Positions 16,741 to 26,174 of a DNA stretch of 64,000 bases are shown piece by piece (the first letter of the stretch is position 1; each line of letters opens with the position of its first letter). The position numbers were made by a program, and so were the translations under genes. The stretch is from an uncultured bacterium. GTDB lineage: Bacteria > Verrucomicrobiota > Verrucomicrobiia > CAIQCK01. The stretch spans positions 1 through 64,000 of the forward strand of contig CAIQCK010000125.1 in assembly GCA_903870275.1 (NCBI GenBank), written 5' to 3'. A model generated the notes under the pieces. That model was not told the origin of the DNA and made no database searches. It saw nothing but the letters and a program-made list of their open reading frames with translations.

Positions 16741-18102
16741 TCAGACCTCTTTCCACTGGCCGACCACCGGCACGGTGAACTGGCCGGTCGCGTCCGCGAT
16801 GGCGGGCGGCGTGCTGTTCTCGTTCAACGCGTCGGGGTCCTTGCAGAAGGCGAAGTCGGACTTCATCATCTCGTCCCACGTCACCATCTGGCCGGTGTGG
16901 ACGGCGGCGCGGCCCATGATCGTCGTCATGTCCGAATAGCACGCCCGCTTGCACTCGTTGTACGGCAGGTCGTTGCGGATGCTGGTGATGAAGTCAACCC
17001 ACTCGTATTGCCACGGGCTGGCCGTGTCCTTCGGGGGTTCCCACGCGATGTTGTCCTCCGCCACCCGCTGGTCCTTGAAGCGGCGGACGGTCGGCGCGTG
17101 CACGTTGCCGGAGAACTGCGCCGCGCACTTGGTGCCGTGGATGTAGGTGGCAAAATCGCTGCGGGCCTTGTTGATCCGGTAGAACCCGCAGAACGCCTTC
17201 GTGCCGTCGGCAAAGGTGTATTCGATGGAGTAGTTGTCCAGGTTCTGGCCGCAATCCTTGCTGTCGGCCACGCGCCCGCCCATGCCGATCGCGTTGACCG
17301 GCCAGGCGTCTTTGATCCAGCAGCACTCGTCAATCTGGTGAATGAGATAATCCACCATGTGGCCGGAGCCGACCCAGTAGAGTTGGACGCGGCCAAACTG
17401 GAGCTGCTCCAGGAAGGTGTTGCCTTTCTCGCCCTGGGGTTTGAGCCAGCCCGTGCCGCCGAGACGGTTGGCGCGGATGAGCGGGATTTCGCCCAGCTTG
17501 CCGTCGCGCACCTGCTGGATCAACGCCTGCCGCGCCGGCGAATGCCGGCACTGGAAACCGGCGGCGATCTTCACGCCCTTCTTGTCGGCCTCCTCGCCCG
17601 CCCGCAACAGCCGTCGCAAACCGACCGGATCCGTCGCAAACGGCTTTTCCATGAAGACGTTGATGCCTTTCTTGACGGCATACTCGACGTGCGTGGGCCG
17701 GATGTAGGCGCGCGTGGTGCACATGGCGATGTCGCCGGGCCGCAGACAATCAATCGCCTTCTTGTAGGCGTCGAAGCCGATGAACTTCCGGTCGTCCGCC
17801 ACATCAATCTTTTCGCCGAGCTTCGCCTTGAGCGCGTCATGGACCTTGCCCAACGTGGTCCCATTCAGGTCGGCCATCGCGTGGAGCTTCACCGGCCCGT
17901 AGTTTTTGACATCCATCGCGTTGTCCACCGCGCCGCTGCCGCGGTGGCCGCAGCCGATGAGCGCGAGGCGGATCGTGTGGTCGTCGGCGGCGTGAACAGC
18001 GGGCAACGTGCCGCCAAGTACACTCGCGCCCGCGGCGAGCGCGCTGGTTTGCTGGATGAATTCACGGCGGGTGGATTTCGATGCGACGCTGGCTTCGTTC
18101 AT
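16741..18102 (-). CDS. Tat-exported Gfo/Idh/MocA family oxidoreductase
   Basis: A 453-residue protein with a Tat signal (STRREFIQQTSALAAGAS, residues 10-27), nucleotide-binding LALIGCGHRGSG (47-57) and MEKPFATD with E152-K153-P154. AAGGAC lies 4 nt before ATG 18102. It is a paralogue of the protein at 872-2215, but clearly diverged. Cofactor is expected to be NAD(P); the substrate is probably a sugar or inositol derivative. Its leader (18104-18175) is duplicated at 19354-19450 and partly at 18434-18490, and a structured TTCGGGCAG element lies about 250 nt upstream. Confidence 0.92.
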   Translation of the reverse strand: MNEASVASKSTRREFIQQTSALAAGASVLGGTLPAVHAADDHTIRLALIGCGHRGSGAVDNAMDVKNYGPVKLHAMADLNGTTLGKVHDALKAKLGEKIDVADDRKFIGFDAYKKAIDCLRPGDIAMCTTRAYIRPTHVEYAVKKGINVFMEKPFATDPVGLRRLLRAGEEADKKGVKIAAGFQCRHSPARQALIQQVRDGKLGEIPLIRANRLGGTGWLKPQGEKGNTFLEQLQFGRVQLYWVGSGHMVDYLIHQIDECCWIKDAWPVNAIGMGGRVADSKDCGQNLDNYSIEYTFADGTKAFCGFYRINKARSDFATYIHGTKCAAQFSGNVHAPTVRRFKDQRVAEDNIAWEPPKDTASPWQYEWVDFITSIRNDLPYNECKRACYSDMTTIMGRAAVHTGQMVTWDEMMKSDFAFCKDPDALNENSTPPAIADATGQFTVPVVGQWKEV

Positions 18103-18103
18103 G

Positions 18104-18175
18104 TTGTCCTTTCAGGTGGATAATGACGGACGCAAAAAACCGATGCCCTGCGTTGTATCAGTTCCGCGATTCGGT
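18104..18175 (-). repeat. Duplicated leader, copy A (with ribosome binding site of the oxidoreductase)
   Basis: About 72 bp immediately upstream of the oxidoreductase start. It is almost identical to 19354-19428 (copy C), including the AAGGAC ribosome binding site and GATGCC(C/T)TGCGTTGTATC read on the plus strand. Read on the minus strand it contains an ACGCAA/TTGCGT stem. Confidence 0.8.
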
Positions 18176-18349
18176 GAGCAAGGGGTTTTGATGACCAGAA
18201 AGTCGTAGCCCGCGACTCTGTCGCGAGACATGATTTTTATGATTTCCGCCTCGGAGTGTTGGACTGCCAAGCGTCATCCCCGCTTGGCGGCTTGGTGCTT
18301 TCGCGCCCGGCAGTTGGCACCGCGGCTTCACGCGGATACCAGAAAAAAA

Positions 18350-18419
18350 GATTCGGGCAGCGCATGCCAAGGAGGTGGGGGTCGGGGAGACCCTCATAAG
18401 AACAAGCACTGCCCGAATC
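18350..18419 (-). repeat. TTCGGGCAG structured element, copy 1
   Basis: An outer 11-bp stem (GATTCGGGCAG 18350-18360 with CTGCCCGAATC 18409-18419) encloses a GGGTC/GACCC hairpin (minus-strand sense) and the conserved block CCTCCTTGGC. On the minus strand the outer stem runs into TTTTTTT, like a terminator or attenuator. Copy 2 at 24430-24500 keeps the outer stem and inner hairpin with different base pairs. Both copies lie upstream of minus-strand catabolic genes. Confidence 0.7.
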
Positions 18420-18433
18420 GGAAGTCACGCAGA

Positions 18434-18490
18434 TAACCAATGCCCTGCATTATATCAGTTTCGGAATTCAGAGCGCAAGACGTTTTGTTG
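18434..18490 (-). repeat. Duplicated leader, copy B (partial, diverged)
   Basis: Shares the core CCAATGCCCTGCATTATATC, then a CAGTTTCG(G)ATTCA(G)-type tail and GCAAGACGTTTTG, with copies A and C, but lacks the part with the ribosome binding site. It abuts the TTCGGGCAG element. Confidence 0.65.
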
Positions 18491-18617
18491 GTCGCGGAGT
18501 GGCAGGCTGCCAAACGAATCAGCTCACCGATGGCGGCCCCTCCGGGACCTGCCAATGGCCCTGCGGCGTTGCAGGGCCGCCATTCGGTGGAACGCATGGT
18601 TCGGCCACCGGTTGTTC

Positions 18618-19247
18618 TCATTCATGTCGTTGCCTGAAGAAATAGCGCCCGACGCGTCTGGAGTAATCCCGGTATGCGTCACCGTAAAGTCCCGTGAGAA
18701 AACGCTCCTCTCGATCCATGATGGCGTGTAGCAGCGGCACGCAGACCAAGACGAGCACCAAGAAGGCTAGCCGGCCCATCAGCAAGAACGTCCCCATGAA
18801 CCAGAGGTCGAAGGCAACGTATATGGGATGCCGTGTCCAGCGGTAGACGCCTCCCGTGACCAGAGGTCCGGGCGCATTCCGGTCGAAACCCAGTCGCCAG
18901 GACGCGCCGAGGTCGCGGAGCGCGAGGGCGTAAAGTGTCACGGCCCCGGTAACGATCACGGCTCCCAACGCCTGGCTGGCTGGCCCCTCAACCACCGACC
19001 GGTCCAGAACCGAGGGTCCAATGTGAAAACGAAGCTGCCACGCATACGCAATGATCTCGTAGGCGAAGGCCAGCAGACACGCAAACAGCACCGTATCGGC
19101 CAGCATTTGCCAACCGGTCCGCTGCCGGTCCACCACGAAGACCGACACTCCGCGCGCCCGCAACAGGAGAACACGCATCAGGGCGAGGCCCATCCAACAC
19201 GCAAGCGCGCTGAAATCGAACCACTCAGGGAATCGTGACATTGTCAT
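18618..19247 (-). CDS. Isoprenylcysteine-methyltransferase-like membrane protein
   Basis: About 209 residues from ATG 19247; a GTG at 19283 would add 12. There are four to five hydrophobic segments. The C-terminal signature of the ICMT/PEMT-type methyltransferase family is clear: GPLVTGGVYRWTRHPIYVAF, then DREERFLTGLYGDAYRDYSRRVGRYF (the start of this block is near residue 180). Such proteins methylate lipids or thiols using S-adenosylmethionine at the membrane; the bacterial substrate is usually unknown. The gene lies between two copies of a duplicated leader (18434-18490 and 19354-19450). No good ribosome binding site is visible. Confidence 0.82.
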   Translation of the reverse strand: MTMSRFPEWFDFSALACWMGLALMRVLLLRARGVSVFVVDRQRTGWQMLADTVLFACLLAFAYEIIAYAWQLRFHIGPSVLDRSVVEGPASQALGAVIVTGAVTLYALALRDLGASWRLGFDRNAPGPLVTGGVYRWTRHPIYVAFDLWFMGTFLLMGRLAFLVLVLVCVPLLHAIMDREERFLTGLYGDAYRDYSRRVGRYFFRQRHE

Positions 19248-19353
19248 GGCGCGTGCAGATGTCGGCCGAACATTCTTATTCACCGCAACTCGTCGGCAAA
19301 AGACAAACGGATTGGGTTGGGCGGGAACGATTGATGGGGCTGGGGCTGGCTCG

Positions 19354-19450
19354 ATTCATGTTGTCCTTTCAGATGGATAATGACGGACGCAAAAAACCGA
19401 TGCCTTGCGTTGTATCAGTTTCGGGATTCAGCGCAAGGCGTTTCGCTGGC
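19354..19450 (-). repeat. Duplicated leader, copy C, heading a 27-codon stub ORF
   Basis: About 75 bp nearly identical to copy A, including AAGGACAAC and ATG. On the minus strand that ATG (near 19359) reads only 27 codons before a stop, with no sign of the oxidoreductase. The copy seems to be an orphan leader left after duplication or gene loss. Confidence 0.75.
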
Positions 19451-19514
19451 TGCGGATTTGCAATCGCGACGTCCAGATCGTTTGTTGGCTCGTTCATCGG
19501 CAAGCGATTTGGCT

Positions 19515-21389
19515 CTAACGCAGTAAACAGGTTGGACAGAGATAAGCCAGATTGCCGAAATTTTCCGTCGGTGGAGTTACGTTCACTTGAGCGTGCGCTG
19601 TCGGAGTTCCGCACGCAGTGCATTCCACTTTGAGGTCGGGCAAGTGCACGTGCATTCCGATGCCAGCGGGCAGGATGGCTTCGCAGCCGGAGCGCATGCG
19701 CAATCCCTTGACCAGATCAATCCTGATGTCGGTAAAGCCAGCCCAAAACTCGGCAAGCAAGGCCAACTTCGGTTTGCACTCTTTAAGTAATCTTGCCGTC
19801 CCTCGGTAGCCCAAATGTTCTTTTTTCCCTTTTGCCGGGTCTTGAAGCTCATCAACGGTCGGCTGGCTGATGTGGGCTATTAGCACGTCGCACTTCGAGA
19901 GGTGCCCCGGAAGGGCATCAAAGTAAGCAGTGTCGCCCGTATAACCGATGCGGAGGGCAACACCCCCCTTCTGGTCTAGAAGCTCGATCATTGCTCCCAT
20001 CGCACTTGGCGCGTCATCACTGTGCTCTGCGTTGAAAGGAGTTACGCGCACCGGAAACTTGGCGGCATGTTTTGTTAAAAGGTCGAGAGTCACCGGAAGG
20101 CCGGTGGTAAATGTAATCGGAGGGTAATGGTGTTCCGGATGTTCTGCTGAAAACTTGGTCGCTCCTTTAGTGTCCTCATCCCATAGGATCACATACGGTG
20201 AGATACCCGCGCCTTTTTTGGTGGCACGCCGCTTGTAGATTTCGTAACGCAAGTCATCAATGGACTTGAGGTCGTCGTTATGGTCCGGGTGATTATGGCT
20301 GACAAGCACCATGTTGATTTCGCGGCCATGGAAACCGGCGTCATGAAAATTACGCAGAAAATCGAAGCCCGGATCAATCACAATTCCGCACCCGCGCCAC
20401 TTCAGAAAATAGCCGCCACCGCGCCAGCGACGCTCCGAGCCTTCCAGCAGTGTGACCGCGCTGCTCCAGCCGCGCAGAATGCTAAGAATATCATTGCGCT
20501 TGGAATCCTCTTTTTCCAAATAGCGGTCGTATTGACTTTCTCCCGCATCCTTTATCTTCCCGATCAGTCTGGCTTCTGGGTTGTCGGTGGCTGGTACAAA
20601 GAGTGACCTTTCGACAAGGGCACGGTCATCGGCCGAGAGTGCGGCAAGCTTTAGGTTGCTCTCCAATAGTCCCAATCTAAAGCGCGCCCTTGCGTGAGAA
20701 GATCCGGCGGGATCAGGTGCTGCGAGAGCCTTGTTGAATGCCTCGCGAGCGAGTTCGGTTTTGCCAGCCGCGTAATAAATGGTGCCGAGGTTCACCCAAG
20801 TACCCGACCATTTGTCGTGGTTCGGCTCGGCCAGTGCATTGCGATAAGCCTTAATCGCTTCGTCGAAATCGCCTTTGCCAGCGAGCGCGTTGCCGATGTT
20901 ATTCCACGCCAAACCTGGCGTGTCGTAGTTCGGCTCAGCCAACGCCTTGCGGCATGCCTTAATCGCTTCGTCGTGATCACCTTTGGCTCCGAGCTCGTAA
21001 CCAATGTTATTCCACGCGTATGCCGGCGTGTCGAAGCTCGGCTCGGCGAGCGCCTTGCGAAATGCCTTAATCGCTTCGTCGTGATCGCCTTTGCCAGCGA
21101 GCGCGTTACCGCGGATGAAGTAGAGATGACCGCGGTATTGTTCCGGGATAGATGTCTCACATGCCGTCATAGACTTGAGCGCCGCAGTCTCTTCACCCGA
21201 TGCCTCCAGTCTGCTCGCCTCGATCAGCTCCTCGGCCCACTTCCAGTTGTGGGTCTGAGCGAATGCGATGGCTGCCTTGTGGGCAGGATCGTTCACAGTG
21301 GCTGTTTTCGTCAGCCAGATATGTTCCTTACGTGCTGCCCAGAAAAGCTTTTTGAACTCTGCATCCGTGGCACCTGTTTGTTTGATCAT
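19515..21389 (-). CDS. TPR-metallo-beta-lactamase fold hydrolase with C-terminal zinc knuckle
   Basis: A 624-residue soluble protein; AAGGTGG about 6 nt upstream supports ATG 21389. Residues 85-225 are near-identical TPR units (AWNNIGNALAGKGDFDEAIK type, 36-residue period, strongly conserved in DNA too). Residues 315-570 are a metallo-beta-lactamase fold with SHNHPDH (H365, H367, D369, H370), FNAEHSDD, IGYTGDTAYFD and IAHIS. The last 37 residues hold C590-x2-C593 and C618-x2-C621, a likely zinc knuckle. This order suggests a metal-dependent nuclease or hydrolase controlled by a TPR partner-binding region. Codon use looks less GC-rich than neighbours. A conflict or stress role is inference. 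Confidence 0.85.
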   Translation of the reverse strand: MIKQTGATDAEFKKLFWAARKEHIWLTKTATVNDPAHKAAIAFAQTHNWKWAEELIEASRLEASGEETAALKSMTACETSIPEQYRGHLYFIRGNALAGKGDHDEAIKAFRKALAEPSFDTPAYAWNNIGYELGAKGDHDEAIKACRKALAEPNYDTPGLAWNNIGNALAGKGDFDEAIKAYRNALAEPNHDKWSGTWVNLGTIYYAAGKTELAREAFNKALAAPDPAGSSHARARFRLGLLESNLKLAALSADDRALVERSLFVPATDNPEARLIGKIKDAGESQYDRYLEKEDSKRNDILSILRGWSSAVTLLEGSERRWRGGGYFLKWRGCGIVIDPGFDFLRNFHDAGFHGREINMVLVSHNHPDHNDDLKSIDDLRYEIYKRRATKKGAGISPYVILWDEDTKGATKFSAEHPEHHYPPITFTTGLPVTLDLLTKHAAKFPVRVTPFNAEHSDDAPSAMGAMIELLDQKGGVALRIGYTGDTAYFDALPGHLSKCDVLIAHISQPTVDELQDPAKGKKEHLGYRGTARLLKECKPKLALLAEFWAGFTDIRIDLVKGLRMRSGCEAILPAGIGMHVHLPDLKVECTACGTPTAHAQVNVTPPTENFGNLAYLCPTCLLR

Positions 21390-21601
21390 TTGTTACCACC
21401 TTGGCTTTGCGTTCCTTCGATTGCGCGGCGCACGAGAAATCCTTATCAGTTTTCCGAGCGTTGCTCAAGCTATCAGTCCGCTATCTGTGCGGTTCCCGCC
21501 GTGTTTTTACGCCGGCTTGTTCTTGGCTTGGAGCGGCGGTTTTGGTAATGCGGCGAAACGCTGGCCGAAGGCGTCGAGGCTGCCGGCATTGCGAGCCATC
21601 C

Positions 21602-22390
<789 letters not shown>

Positions 22391-22593
22391 AGATTAAAGA
22401 TCATTGTGGTGAGCGATGGCTCACGTTTTTATTTGCCGAAACCGGCCGGCAAAAAGGTCGGTCCCGTGCGGCGCAATGTAGGCAGAGGATGGGCGCGGGT
22501 CAAATGACGGTGCCGCCTCAACGAGGTGGCAATCACTCAGCCCGGCGTTGGCCGGTTCCTGCGGCCTACGCCGGGAATCCGTTTGCAAAAGCC

Positions 22594-22660
22594 CTGTAGC
22601 GGCGGTCTCTGACCGCCGAAATCATCATCAATGACCGGCGGTCAGAGACCGCCGCTACAG
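22594..22660. repeat. Perfect 24-bp inverted repeat, CTGTAGCGGCGG family
   Basis: Arms CTGTAGCGGCGGTCTCTGAC... (22594-22617) and 22637-22660 are perfect reverse complements around a 19-nt spacer. Each arm also contains a small internal GGCGGTC/GACCGCC palindrome. A degenerate relative is at 14186-14279. Confidence 0.85.
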
Positions 22661-22719
22661 TGTGGCGCATGCTTTTGCAGAGGTTTTCAACGGAGTTGCA
22701 TTATCGTGGGGATGTGATC

Positions 22720-22818
22720 CTACCCTTTCAGGGTAGTGATATTTCTTGGGCGCTGACCCCAAGGTAGCTCGTTCCTCGCAACCCTTGGGGCTGATTGATT
22801 TGAATCCCGTTGGGATTC
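22720..22818. other. Three consecutive stem-loops (candidate structured element)
   Basis: Within 100 nt there are three clean hairpins: CTACCC/GGGTAG (22720-22736), CCCCAAGG/CCTTGGGG with an 18-nt loop (22757-22790) and GAATCCC/GGGATTC with a 3-nt loop (22802-22818). It lies just past the 3' end of the sulfatase gene on the minus strand. Could be an RNA, a processing or termination region, or a dispersed DNA repeat. Confidence 0.55.
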
Positions 22819-22829
22819 GCTTGGACTTG

Positions 22830-24335
22830 CTACTTCTTCATCTCGAAACCCGCTCGCACCTTGCCGTCGAGACCGATAAGGGGCAGGGGATCGGCCACGC
22901 GACCCAAGGGACGGCAGCCCGGCCCCACGCCGTTGAGGCCGAGGTCGTCCTTCATCGTTTCGGCGATGGCTTGGAGGCGCTGGACGATGTCGGGATGCGC
23001 CTCGGCGACGTCGCGGGCTTCGCCGATGTCATCGGCGAGATTGAAGAGATGCGGCTTCGGAGACGCGACCTGTTTCTTCGCCGGGCCGACGCCCGCCGAC
23101 GCGAGGCGGAGTTTCCACGGGCCGGAACGGACGCCTTCGAGTCTGAGGCCGTTGAAGTAGAAGAACACATCGTGGGGAGACTTCGCGCCCGGTTCGCCGG
23201 CGAGCACCGGCCAGATGTCGCGGCCGTCGAGTTTGTGGTCGGCGGGCACGGCGCCGCCGGCCAGTTTCACGAAGGTCGGCAGGATGTCCATCATGGCGGT
23301 GGTTTCGCCGGTGGCGGTGCCGGCGGGAATCCTGCCGGGCCACCACGCGATGGTCGGCTCGCGCATGCCGCCCTCCCAGGTGCTGCCCTTGAAACCGCGC
23401 AACGGCGCGTTGACGGCGCGCGGCGTGCCGCCGTTGTCGGAACTGAAGATGACGAGGGTGTTGGCGTCCAACTTGAGTTCCCGCAACGTGTCGAGGACGC
23501 GGCCGACGCTCCAGTCCACCTCCTCGACCCAGTCGCTATAGAGGCCGTGGCCGGATTTGCCGGCGAAGCCTTTGCCGGGATAGAGGGGGAAATGCACGGC
23601 GTTGTAGGGCAGGTAGAGGAAAAACTTCCGGTCCTTGTTTTCCTTGATGAACTTCACGGCCTCGTCCGTGTAGCGCGCCATGAGCTTCGCCTGTCCCTCG
23701 ATGCCGACGCGCTCGATGACGGTGTCGTTGCGCAGCAGCGGCAGGGGCGGTTGGTGCGGGCCCATGATGCCGGTCTCGTCCTGACGGCCGGCGGCGTTGG
23801 CCTTCGGCTGCGGGAGCGGATCGCCGAGGTTGCTCTTCGCGCCTTCCTCGCCGGGCCCCATGTCGTTGGAGTAGGGGAGGCCGACGTAATAATCGAAGCC
23901 CCGGCGTCGCGGCAAAAACTCCGGCTGGTCGCCCAGATGCCACTTGCCGATGATGGCGGTCGTGTAACCGGCGTCCTTGAGCAGTTCCGCGACGGTGTGT
24001 TCCTTGGGATTCAACCCAACCGCGGCGCCGGGAAACAACACGCCGGGAATGGGCAGCACGCGCTTCGGATAGCAGCCGGTCATCAACGCCGCGCGCGAGG
24101 GCGAACAGACCGGCGCGGCGTAGTGGCAGGTGAGCTTGCGCCCTTCCTTCGCCATGCGGTCGAGGTTCGGCGTGAGGTTGATCGTCGAGCCAAACGGCCC
24201 GATGTCGGCGTAACCGAGATCGTCGCTGTTGATGAAGACGAGGTTGGGTTTGTCGGCGGCGCGGACGGCCGGTGACAGCAGGAGTGCGGCGCAGGCGATG
24301 GCGGCGGCGAGTTTGAGGCAGGTTGATTTCATCAT
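22830..24335 (-). CDS. Secreted type I sulfatase
   Basis: A 501-residue protein with a signal peptide (cleavage near AVRAA, residue 27). The sulfatase signature CSPSR starts at Cys77, the residue oxidised to formylglycine by a maturase. FINSDDLGYADIG provides metal-binding aspartates, and LIGKWH-type sequence (AIIGKWHLG) and SSDNGG are also present. It hydrolyses sulfate esters, probably on polysaccharides. No sulfatase-maturating enzyme is in the window. A structured TTCGGGCAG element lies about 95 bp upstream. Together with the fucosidase it points to sulfated fucan or similar glycan use (inference). Confidence 0.95.
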   Translation of the reverse strand: MMKSTCLKLAAAIACAALLLSPAVRAADKPNLVFINSDDLGYADIGPFGSTINLTPNLDRMAKEGRKLTCHYAAPVCSPSRAALMTGCYPKRVLPIPGVLFPGAAVGLNPKEHTVAELLKDAGYTTAIIGKWHLGDQPEFLPRRRGFDYYVGLPYSNDMGPGEEGAKSNLGDPLPQPKANAAGRQDETGIMGPHQPPLPLLRNDTVIERVGIEGQAKLMARYTDEAVKFIKENKDRKFFLYLPYNAVHFPLYPGKGFAGKSGHGLYSDWVEEVDWSVGRVLDTLRELKLDANTLVIFSSDNGGTPRAVNAPLRGFKGSTWEGGMREPTIAWWPGRIPAGTATGETTAMMDILPTFVKLAGGAVPADHKLDGRDIWPVLAGEPGAKSPHDVFFYFNGLRLEGVRSGPWKLRLASAGVGPAKKQVASPKPHLFNLADDIGEARDVAEAHPDIVQRLQAIAETMKDDLGLNGVGPGCRPLGRVADPLPLIGLDGKVRAGFEMKK

Positions 24336-24429
24336 GGCGTCATCCGTTTTAAAAGCGCCGCCAGTGTGGGCAGCCTCCGCGAACGCGTCAATGCCGATGC
24401 TACGGTTTTTTACGTCGCGCCAAAAACCG

Positions 24430-24500
24430 TTCGGGCAGCGCCCGCCAAGGAGGACGAAGGAGCCGAGTCTCCCTCGTTTTGTGACGAGCCACTGCCCGAA
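24430..24500 (-). repeat. TTCGGGCAG structured element, copy 2
   Basis: The outer 9-bp stem TTCGGGCAG/CTGCCCGAA is kept from copy 1, as is the CCTCCTTGGC block (minus-strand sense). The inner hairpin is GGAG/CTCC instead of GGGTC/GACCC, and an additional CTCGT/ACGAG hairpin is clear. On the minus strand the element is followed by GGTTTTTGG. It lies upstream of the sulfatase gene. Confidence 0.7.
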
Positions 24501-24606
24501 ACGAAAACGACAAGTCGTATGCTACCAATTCTGCCCTGCTTTATCCATTCAAAAAACGCTCAGCACGCTGTTACCAGGCGCATCTTATTTTTGGACAGGC
24601 CGGGGC

Positions 24607-24626
24607 AACGGACTTCCAAGTCCGTT
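24607..24626. repeat. Palindrome AACGGACTTCCAAGTCCGTT
   Basis: A 20-bp palindrome (9-bp arms, 2-nt centre). Two close copies occur at 42377-42396 and 42429-42448, so it is a dispersed family. Confidence 0.7.
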
Positions 24627-24720
24627 TTCCCAGTCCGACCAAAAAATGAGATGTGCGTTTTGCAGCGGCGGTCATCCGCTTTCGCTTGGAAAATCCCGGC
24701 GACCGGCTATAACTGCATCC

Positions 24721-25845
24721 ATGAACTCGCCTCGGCCGACCTCATCGGAAATCACCCGCAGACGTTTTCTCCAGACGATGGCCACTGCGACGGCGGCGGC
24801 GATGTCGCCGCTGGCGCGGGCGCAGGCGGCGGGCGGGCCGCGGTTGTTGCTCGGCTACGACACGTATTCGATCCGCAATCTGCGCTGGAAGGCGGCGCAG
24901 GTGTTGGAGCACGCCGCGGCGCTGAAACTGGACGTGGTGATGATGGCGCCGCCGTGTTTCGAGAATCTCGAGGACGCCAGTTTGCAAAAGGTGAAGGAGC
25001 AGGCGGAGCGGCTCGGCGTGAAGGTCGCGCCGTCGCTGGGCTGCATCTGCCCGCACTCAAAGTCGTGGCGGCCGAAGCAGGGCGATGCGCAGACGTTCCT
25101 GCGCGATTGCATTCGGGTGGCGAAGGCGCTCGGCGCGCCGTATTTCCGGGTGTTGATGGGCGTGGCCGACGACCGCAAGGGCACGGTGCCGATTTCGCAG
25201 ATGATGGAGGAGACGATGCGGGCGTTGTGGGCGGTGCGGCAGCCAGCGCTGGACGCGGGCGTGAAGATCGCGCTGGAGAATCATCAGGACCTGCAGGCGT
25301 GGCAGATGAAGGTGTTGATCGAGGGAGCGGGGAAGGATTTTGTGGCAAGCTGCTTCGACGTGGGCAATCCGCCGCCGATGCTGGAAGACCCGCTGGCGGC
25401 GCTGGAGATTCTCGGGCCGTATGTGGCCGTGTCGCACATCCGCGATTCGGTGGTGTATGAGACGGCGCGCGGGGCGGCGTATCAATGGCTTGTGCTCGGC
25501 GACGGGATGATTGATTTCAAACGGTTCGTGAGCCGGTTTCAGGAACTTTGCCCGAAAGCGCCGTTCCTGTTCGAGACGATCACGGGCCGCGCTGCGCAGG
25601 AGTTGCCGTATCTGGAGCCGGAGTTCTGGAAGGAGCACCGGGACGCGCGCGCGCCGGACTTTGCGCGGTTCCTCGCGTTGGTGAAGAAGGGGCATCTATT
25701 TTCGGGTAAGATGCAGGTCTTCCCGGACGGTCCGGTGTCGCAGGAGAATATGCCCGCCGTCTGCGCGCAGCAGCAGACGGACTTGGAGCGGAGCATCGAA
25801 TACGCGAAGAAGACGCTCGGCGTGGGCGTGCGCTGGCAGAGCTAG
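24721..25845 (+). CDS. Tat-exported sugar phosphate isomerase/epimerase-like TIM-barrel protein
   Basis: A 374-residue protein from ATG 24721 (MNSPRPTSSEITRRRFL). The open frame reaches back to 24229 but that region is antisense to the sulfatase and not coding. A Tat signal (TRRRFLQTMATATAAAM) covers residues 12-35. The rest is a xylose-isomerase-like TIM barrel: LGYDTYSIRN, KIALENHQD (likely metal-binding Glu) and VAVSHIRDS. Such proteins epimerise or isomerise sugars or inositols and are often found with Gfo/Idh/MocA oxidoreductases. The sulfatase gene diverges from it. Confidence 0.9.
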   Translation: MNSPRPTSSEITRRRFLQTMATATAAAMSPLARAQAAGGPRLLLGYDTYSIRNLRWKAAQVLEHAAALKLDVVMMAPPCFENLEDASLQKVKEQAERLGVKVAPSLGCICPHSKSWRPKQGDAQTFLRDCIRVAKALGAPYFRVLMGVADDRKGTVPISQMMEETMRALWAVRQPALDAGVKIALENHQDLQAWQMKVLIEGAGKDFVASCFDVGNPPPMLEDPLAALEILGPYVAVSHIRDSVVYETARGAAYQWLVLGDGMIDFKRFVSRFQELCPKAPFLFETITGRAAQELPYLEPEFWKEHRDARAPDFARFLALVKKGHLFSGKMQVFPDGPVSQENMPAVCAQQQTDLERSIEYAKKTLGVGVRWQS

Positions 25846-25865
25846 GCGCGGATTTTTTACGCCTC

Positions 25866-26017
25866 GTAGCCGCCGACGTAAGGAGGCGGGTTTCTGCTCA
25901 TCGTCTCTGCTGATTCGTCCGCCTCCTCACGTCGGCGGCTACGAAACGCTAGGAGGCGGACGAATCAGCAGAGACAAAAAACGCTGCTGAAATCCGCCTC
26001 CTTACGTCGGCGGCTAC
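25866..26017. repeat. GTAGCCGCC-family repeat cluster, copies 2-4
   Basis: One forward (25866-25890) and two reverse arms (25919-25942 and 25994-26017) of the family seen at 656-726, here with GGAGGCGG in place of GTCGGCGG. A second, perfect 25-bp inverted repeat (25903-25927 with 25951-25975) overlaps them and is followed by AAAAAA. It could act as a bidirectional terminator after the isomerase gene. Confidence 0.8.
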
Positions 26018-26174
26018 GGGCGGCTGGGGGAAAATTATTCCGAAGCGCGGATTGACCGCGCCAGCGGAACATGCGATGATGAACCCAACGCAGGGAGTTC
26101 GTCATCATGAAACGATTCCCCATTTGCATCGTGAGTTTTGCCGGTCACGCGCTGTCCAAGGGAGTCTTTTCGCC

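Noticed and set aside
24229..24720. N-terminal extension of the Tat TIM-barrel protein
   Set aside because: The first part is antisense to the sulfatase and the rest crosses palindromic repeats; the Tat signal starts cleanly at ATG 24721.
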